Positions 7,088 through 11,757 of a DNA stretch of 11,757 nucleotides are shown piece by piece (position 1 is the stretch's first letter; every line of letters begins with the position of its first letter). A program made the position numbers and the translations under genes. The DNA comes from Lachnospiraceae bacterium (GTDB taxonomy: Bacteria; Bacillota; Clostridia; Lachnospirales; Lachnospiraceae): NCBI GenBank assembly GCA_003484785.1, contig DNAD01000229.1, positions 5,249-17,005 of the forward strand, given 5' to 3'. Under the pieces are notes generated by a model, which saw only the letters and a list, made by a program, of their open reading frames with translations, did not search any database and was not told where the DNA came from.

Positions 7088-7531
7088 ATGGCTTGTTTTT
7101 TGGTACCTGCCGCAGAAGCGGTTGTTTCGGCTGCCATTACAAAGAAGGTCAGTCATGATGAGGCTCATGAGATCGAAAATCTTAACGGTACGGAGGTAAA
7201 GGTATACGACGAGGCTCACCGGATACCGTTTTCAGATAAATTGAAATGGCTTACAAAGCTGCTTGCCGGAGGTTCGGTATTGCTGGCCTTCGAGCATATC
7301 TGGCACGGAGAGGTGACTGCTTTCTTCCCGTTCCTTACTGCGATGGGAGATCCCGCCGACAGGGCTGAGATGCTTAACGAGATGGGCACGGTAGGTGTTT
7401 CCATGGCCCTTCTGATAACTGCCGTATGGGGCGGAATGGTGCTCGTTTCAAACGCCATGGAGAAAAAGGCGGTTTCACAGTTTAAGGCTGAGCCGGCAAA
7501 GGCAATAACAAAGGATGACTTCGACAAATAA
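7088..7531 (+). CDS. Small unnamed membrane protein with EHxxHxE motif
   Basis: A 147-residue protein with a mildly hydrophobic N-terminus (MACFLVPAAEAVVSAA, 1-16), a charged linker (19-53) and two clear membrane spans at about 55-72 and 103-121, connected by a loop with GDPADRAEMLNEM. At the end of the first span is E69-H70-I-W-H73-G-E75, a cluster of potential metal or cofactor ligands next to the membrane. The C-terminus (122-147) is charged and probably cytoplasmic. I recall similar MACFL-starting proteins as uncharacterised entries in Clostridia, usually beside a partner like the next gene, but I know no assigned function. It is the first gene after the strong promoter and has the best ribosome binding site in the window. 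The 14-nt gap to the next gene implies an operon. Confidence 0.85.
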   Translation: MACFLVPAAEAVVSAAITKKVSHDEAHEIENLNGTEVKVYDEAHRIPFSDKLKWLTKLLAGGSVLLAFEHIWHGEVTAFFPFLTAMGDPADRAEMLNEMGTVGVSMALLITAVWGGMVLVSNAMEKKAVSQFKAEPAKAITKDDFDK

Positions 7532-7545
7532 AGGGAGGGATTAAT

Positions 7546-7863
7546 GTGACCTTACTGATCTCTGTTTTTGCAGCTGTTTTCAGTACAGTGCTCTGGTATA
7601 AGAAGGCACCGGATTATTCCTTAAGGCTCGGAACGCTGTGCTTTATGTTCTGGGGAGCATCGATAATGTGGTTGTGTGACGCCGTTGCGGAATATATGGA
7701 GCTCGGCGCTTCGTACTTTTCTCCCTCTGCAGAGGATATGCTCAACGATACCTTCCTTGGGTTCTCGGTGGTGGCGTTTGCCCTGATAATCTGGGTGGTC
7801 ATACTGCTCATAAAAGATCCAAAGGGAGTAATCAGGGATAAGCTCTTTGTTTCCCGATCCTGA
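7546..7863 (+). CDS. Small unnamed membrane protein, partner of the preceding gene
   Basis: This 105-residue protein starts at GTG 7546 with AGGGAGG about 7 nt upstream; the overlapping ATG at 7544 is followed at once by an in-frame TGA and cannot be used. It has three hydrophobic spans (about 1-17, 27-45 and 73-93). The middle span runs into WLCDAVAEYME, and the next loop has SPSAEDMLNDTF, so several acidic residues lie near the membrane. The C-terminus is basic (KDPKGVIRDKLF), which should place it inside the cell. No named family is recognised. Its stop, TGA 7861-7863, is followed by a single AAA codon and then the ATG of the protease gene in the same frame. Confidence 0.82.
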   Translation: MTLLISVFAAVFSTVLWYKKAPDYSLRLGTLCFMFWGASIMWLCDAVAEYMELGASYFSPSAEDMLNDTFLGFSVVAFALIIWVVILLIKDPKGVIRDKLFVSRS

Positions 7864-7866
7864 AAA

Positions 7867-9153
7867 ATGCTGCCGCAGAATGCTTTTATATACGATTTCT
7901 ACAATAAATACGAGGATCTTGCCTCCGACAGGCTGAGCATTACAGATCTTCGAATAGCAATATCCCTGGCGCTTTTTATGTTTGCGGCAGGGATTTTTTC
8001 AATAGGCCTTTTTTACCCCTTTATGGTTTACGAGCGGGCCGGGATCAAAGCGGAAAGCGGAGATTTTGACGGCGCCATAAGAGATTACGGGCGTATCCCT
8101 TATTACAGGGACAGCGCAGAGCTTGCCACCGAAACCTTATATAAAAAGGGAAGGGCTCTTTTAAGGGACGGCCAAAATGAGGAGGCGGCAGAGATCTATC
8201 TTACGCTGTCAGAGACCGGCTACAGGGATTCAAAACGCTTATTAAAGGAGAGCGATCACAGGACTGCGCTTAAGTACCTTGAAAGCCGGAACTACGAGCG
8301 GGCGGCCGGAATGTTTTCTGCCCTCGGGGATTACAGGGACAGCCATACGCGCTATCTGGAAGCCATATACTACCTGATAATCGAGGAATACCGAAAGGGC
8401 GATATTAAGGAGAGCCTTAAGAAGCTTGGCATACTCACGGACGCAGGTTATTTTGAATATCATCCGCTTGAAGCGCCGGACAGGGAAAGGGCTCTTGAGC
8501 TGGTAAAGACCACCTCGGTTAATCTCTATGCCGATTTTGATGCCCCCAACTCAGAATGGAATTACTATACGGGCAGCGGCTGTGTATATAAAATAACGCC
8601 TGATTTTGTATATTTACTGAGCGCCGGCCATGTCCTTAATACTCTGAAGGGTGCATCCTGCCGGCTTACCTTCTATGACGGGAGCCGGACTGATGTGGTC
8701 TGTGATCCTGTTTTCCCCGATGATACCCGAAGCGATCTTTCGATGTTTCGGGTAAGGACCGAAGATATCCCTCTTGAGGTGCTTATGACCCTTAAGGAGA
8801 TAAACTTTGACCCTGAGTACTACGGCCTGTTAAAGGAGGGGGGAGATGCCTTTCTCTACTCGGCGTACTGGTACGGTAAGGAAACTCTGGTGACCGATAC
8901 GGAATTTGAGGGCTTTGATCCTTCGTATCTGACGGACGGCTATTACGATGATGACAATTATCTGGCTTTCAGAAGGGTCAGCAGGGAGGGGCAGAGCGGT
9001 TGTCCCGTATTTGATCTTAACGGGCGCTGCCTTTGTCTGTCCAGCGGTTACTACTACAGAAAACTCGATGAGGAAGTGATCTATACCATCGACTGCTACA
9101 GCCGGCTTGAGGGGGCAGAGGAGCTTTACGAAAAGCTTTACCGGAATGGATAA
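7867..9153 (+). CDS. Membrane-anchored repeat protein with trypsin-like serine protease domain
   Basis: This 428-residue protein has four parts: a short N-terminal tail (1-28), one membrane span (about 29-54), a helical TPR/Sel1-like region (about 56-200), and a trypsin-like domain (about 215-425). The helical region has three repeats ending in YRDS (80-83, 119-122, 156-159), 37-39 residues apart. The protease domain shows a complete triad in order: H255 in LLSAGHV, D290 in RSDLSMFRV, and S377 in EGQSGCPVF. There is no PDZ domain, unlike HtrA. The positive charges before the span suggest the C-terminal part lies outside the cell, but topology is not certain. No Shine-Dalgarno is visible upstream; the gene begins 3 nt after the previous stop and in the same frame, so reinitiation or readthrough is likely. 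It may process envelope proteins or, with helical repeats as a docking surface, sense them; that is inference. Confidence 0.87.
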   Translation: MLPQNAFIYDFYNKYEDLASDRLSITDLRIAISLALFMFAAGIFSIGLFYPFMVYERAGIKAESGDFDGAIRDYGRIPYYRDSAELATETLYKKGRALLRDGQNEEAAEIYLTLSETGYRDSKRLLKESDHRTALKYLESRNYERAAGMFSALGDYRDSHTRYLEAIYYLIIEEYRKGDIKESLKKLGILTDAGYFEYHPLEAPDRERALELVKTTSVNLYADFDAPNSEWNYYTGSGCVYKITPDFVYLLSAGHVLNTLKGASCRLTFYDGSRTDVVCDPVFPDDTRSDLSMFRVRTEDIPLEVLMTLKEINFDPEYYGLLKEGGDAFLYSAYWYGKETLVTDTEFEGFDPSYLTDGYYDDDNYLAFRRVSREGQSGCPVFDLNGRCLCLSSGYYYRKLDEEVIYTIDCYSRLEGAEELYEKLYRNG

Positions 9154-9182
9154 TACAAAAAGGCAGAAAGGGCGAAAGCACA

Positions 9183-11757
9183 ATGAAAAAAACAGGAATG
9201 CTCAACAGAAGGGTGGTCATCTTTTTTCTGGCGTTTCTTATACCGTTTGTCATGGTACAGATCTTCTGGGCTCTCTGCGGAGTATATCCCTTTGGAGAAT
9301 GCTCCATCCTGACAGGGGATATGGATCTTGAATTTGTCAATTTCTATGCCTATTTCATTAATATCTTCAGATCCAAAAACGACTTTTCGTATATGCTCGC
9401 AAAAACCCTGGGCGGCGATTTTCCGGGGCTTGCGGCTTTTCAGCTTCATGATCCGCTGCTGTTTGTGCTGTTCTTCTTCCCGGGAGAAAGGATAGCGGAG
9501 GGGATTCAGCTTGTATATGCTCTGCAGCTGTCCATAGCCGGGCTTTCCATGTCCGTGCTTTTAAACAGCAGATATAAGACCTCCTTTATGTCTCTTATTT
9601 TTTCCACGGCCTATGCCTTTTGCGGCTTCTTTTTCGGCTATCTGGTGCTGACCATCTATTTCGGCGCCCTGGCGATACTTCCGCTTGTGATATACTTTTT
9701 CCTTCAATATATGGATGACAGCAGGTATGGTGCTGCCTATGTGCTTCTTACCGCGCTGTTTATCTACATCAACTTTCACATGGGCTTCATGCTCGTTATT
9801 TTCCTCACCTTTTTGTTTATTTCACGGATAATAGCGGATACGGGCTATGTTAAGAGGACTCTCAGGTTTGTGACCTCGGGCATAACGGTGCTTTTCCTGG
9901 ACGGTTTTTTCCTTGTGAGAACCGGCCTTTCGCTCATAGGTGAAAAGACGACGGATACCGCTGATTACGGTTTTTACAGGAGGTTTCCGCTGAACCAGGT
10001 TTTTGCCGGCCTCTTCAGCGGAACTTCGCGCAACGATTTAAGACCGCTTATCTACTGCTCGGTTGCCGCCCTGTTTTTCTTTCTTGTATATCTACTGTCC
10101 GATAAATACGGCATAAGAGAGAAGCTGTCCGTTCTTTTCATGGCGGGAGTCATAATCGTAAGCATGTGGATAAATCTCTTTGATGCGGTATGGCACGGGT
10201 TTAACAATCCCGAGGGCTTTTACTGGAGATATTCCTATTACCTGAGCCTCATCATAACAGCGGCGGGCTATAAGGGGTTCTGCGCGGTGTTTTATACCGC
10301 AGATGAGGACAGGAGGAGCTTTAAGACTGTGATCCTTCCGGCGCTTGTCCTGATCCTTTACATGGGCTGGCTTACTGTTACGAAAAACGCATATCTGGAC
10401 CGGATAAGGCTTGGCATAAATCTTATCCTTACGGGGGCCATATTTGCAGGTGCTCTCATGATCTCCCGTAAGGCAAAGAGCGATACAGTACCGCGAGGAC
10501 AAAGCTTTATGATAACAGCGGGATGCGTCCTGCTTGCCCTGGTTTCTGCCTCAGACATGCTCTATAACGCCAAAGTATCCTATCTAAGCCTTAATTCCTA
10601 TGACGGGAGCCTTCCGCTTCTTGCCGATTTTAAGCAGGATTACAGGGATATCGGATCTGCGGTGGATTATATCAAGAAAGAGGATACGCACTTTTACAGG
10701 ATAGAAAAGGATTTTGACAGGGCGGTCAATGATCCGGCGCTTTTTGATTATATCGGATTATCCCACGACAGCTCCTGCGAAAAGGATGAGATACTTGACT
10801 GGCTGATAAATTTCGGCTTCTGCAAGACGGTCTATTATACCTACTATAACGGCGGAAGCACCTCCTTTGTGGATTCCCTTTTCGGAGTTAAATATTATAT
10901 CTCCAGGTTTGACACCGTTGAAAAGCCCTATGAGCATATGCCCTATGTGGGGAAATACCATGTCTATCATAACGATACCGCACTTCCCATAGCCTTTGCC
11001 GATCCCGGAGGGCTTGAGGGGGCTTTGCCCGATGAGGACAATACCTTTGAGCTTCAGAATAAGCTGGCGGGCTTGTGGTATAAGGATTCGCCGATCTATA
11101 TTAAGGCCCGCTTTGAGACGGATACGGAAAACGTCCGAAGGGAGGATGAGGGTAGATACATAAGAACGGATGAAGAGGCGTATATTGTTTATAATATACA
11201 GATTACCGAGGAAAAGCCTCTGTATTTCTATTTTTCCGCACCGGGCAGACAGGGGGGAGAGGTCTTTGTAAACGGTAACTCCGCAGGCCTTTATTTTACC
11301 GAAAATCACTGGAACGTACTCTGCGCCGGACGTTATAAAAAGGGAGACGTGCTTACGATAAAAATGAAGCTTTTGGAGGATGAGCTTACGATCTCGGAAC
11401 CATGCTTCTATTATGAGGATGAGGATGCTCTGAGACGCTGGGCAAAGACCGCGGAAAGCCTTAACGCTGAGATCGGGGCCGTGGAAGAGATCTCAAGCTC
11501 CAGGCTTTCCTTCGATACGGATACAAAAGAAGACCGGACCGTTATCCTGACTTTACCTTACGATGACTGCTGGCATATTAAAATTGACGGAAAGAGGACA
11601 GAACCCGTAAAGGTAATGGGGATGCTTCTGGGAGCAGAGCTTCCGAAGGGCGCTCACAGGGTCGAAATGCGGTATATCCCCCGCGGGACTGTGCCGGGGG
11701 CTGTTATTTCCGCCTTCGGGCTTATCATGTTCTTATTTGTTACTATTCACAGCCTTT
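9183..11757 (+). CDS. YfhO-family membrane protein, 3' end cut by window
   Basis: An open frame from ATG 9183 runs without a stop to the window end (858 complete codons). Residues 1-460 hold about a dozen membrane spans; the first loop carries GDMDLEFVNFY (D46, D48), the acidic motif expected of GT-C-type enzymes, and HGFNNPEGFYWRYSYYLS matches the typical YfhO block. Residues about 460-835 form a large soluble domain, probably extracellular. The last hydrophobic span begins at about residue 839, where YfhO proteins usually end, so few codons are likely missing. In B. subtilis YfhO works with CsbB and GtcA to put sugars on lipoteichoic acid; neither partner is seen here. The start has GAAAGGG about 10 nt upstream and lies 29 nt after the protease gene, consistent with one operon. 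The final in-frame codons lie within a repeated sequence. Confidence 0.9.
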   Translation, partial: MKKTGMLNRRVVIFFLAFLIPFVMVQIFWALCGVYPFGECSILTGDMDLEFVNFYAYFINIFRSKNDFSYMLAKTLGGDFPGLAAFQLHDPLLFVLFFFPGERIAEGIQLVYALQLSIAGLSMSVLLNSRYKTSFMSLIFSTAYAFCGFFFGYLVLTIYFGALAILPLVIYFFLQYMDDSRYGAAYVLLTALFIYINFHMGFMLVIFLTFLFISRIIADTGYVKRTLRFVTSGITVLFLDGFFLVRTGLSLIGEKTTDTADYGFYRRFPLNQVFAGLFSGTSRNDLRPLIYCSVAALFFFLVYLLSDKYGIREKLSVLFMAGVIIVSMWINLFDAVWHGFNNPEGFYWRYSYYLSLIITAAGYKGFCAVFYTADEDRRSFKTVILPALVLILYMGWLTVTKNAYLDRIRLGINLILTGAIFAGALMISRKAKSDTVPRGQSFMITAGCVLLALVSASDMLYNAKVSYLSLNSYDGSLPLLADFKQDYRDIGSAVDYIKKEDTHFYRIEKDFDRAVNDPALFDYIGLSHDSSCEKDEILDWLINFGFCKTVYYTYYNGGSTSFVDSLFGVKYYISRFDTVEKPYEHMPYVGKYHVYHNDTALPIAFADPGGLEGALPDEDNTFELQNKLAGLWYKDSPIYIKARFETDTENVRREDEGRYIRTDEEAYIVYNIQITEEKPLYFYFSAPGRQGGEVFVNGNSAGLYFTENHWNVLCAGRYKKGDVLTIKMKLLEDELTISEPCFYYEDEDALRRWAKTAESLNAEIGAVEEISSSRLSFDTDTKEDRTVILTLPYDDCWHIKIDGKRTEPVKVMGMLLGAELPKGAHRVEMRYIPRGTVPGAVISAFGLIMFLFVTIHSL
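11739..11754 (+). repeat. Second copy (half-site) of the 6905-6943 repeat, cut by window
   Basis: GTTACTATTCACAGCC is identical to 6906-6921, the left arm of the inverted repeat. It is followed by TTT and the window ends, so the expected right arm cannot be seen. It lies in the reading frame of the YfhO-family gene, coding for V-T-I-H-S-L near the presumed C-terminus. Confidence 0.8.

Noticed and set aside
10758..11309. A 183-codon open frame on the minus strand
   Set aside because: It is antisense to the soluble domain of the YfhO-family protein and reflects codon bias in that gene.
1..11757. CRISPR arrays, tRNA or rRNA genes, transposases, phage or toxin-antitoxin genes
   Set aside because: None seen: there are no regularly spaced direct repeats, no cloverleaf-like sequence with a CCA-proximal stem, and every substantial open stretch is explained by the genes listed.

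Overview
The window looks like a chromosomal segment of an anaerobic Bacillota bacterium, most likely Lachnospiraceae (Butyrivibrio/Roseburia-like). This rests on the protein families and their order (YebC; MiaA followed by a YnbB-type PLP lyase; YfhO), strong Bacillus-type ribosome binding sites, sigma-A-type promoters, and heavy ATA and AGG/AGA codon use. The taxonomic call is inference. I see no tRNA, rRNA, CRISPR, phage or transposase genes.

Layout. (1) 1-2648, plus strand: the 3' part of a YebC/TACO1-family gene, then a large polytopic membrane protein of GT-C-like architecture with a roughly 200-residue, extremely acidic cytoplasmic tail. (2) 2667-2690: a hairpin between convergent genes. 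(3) 2700-4001, minus strand: a receiver-GGDEF diguanylate cyclase with a third C-terminal domain that reads as a degenerate GGDEF. It is transcribed divergently from a small HPt phosphotransfer protein (4232-4564), with two good promoters lying back to back between them. (4) 4591-6900, plus strand: miaA (tRNA dimethylallyltransferase) and a YnbB/methionine gamma-lyase-like PLP enzyme, closely spaced and probably read with the HPt gene. (5) 6901-7087: a perfect 17-bp inverted repeat, a near-consensus promoter (TTGACA-17-TATACT) and a leader of about 90 nt. (6) 7088-11757, plus strand: a tight gene set of two small unnamed membrane proteins, a membrane-anchored protein combining YRDS-type helical repeats with a trypsin-like protease domain, and a YfhO-family membrane protein that runs off the window end.

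How the genes may work together. The HPt and receiver-GGDEF proteins look like parts of one phosphorelay that sets c-di-GMP level; no histidine kinase is in view. The last four genes probably form one envelope operon from the 6959-6987 promoter. YfhO proteins take part in glycosylation of cell-wall polymers, and the neighbouring protease and small membrane proteins suggest an envelope assembly or quality-control role, which is inference.

The most interesting items are: the 16-base sequence shared by the inverted repeat at 6905-6943 and the extreme window end, where it lies inside coding sequence; the degenerate C-terminal GGDEF that keeps an RxxD pair at exact I-site spacing; the in-frame arrangement in which one TGA and one codon separate the 7546-7863 gene from the protease gene, which has no visible ribosome binding site; and the acidic tail with its embedded proline/histidine motif.
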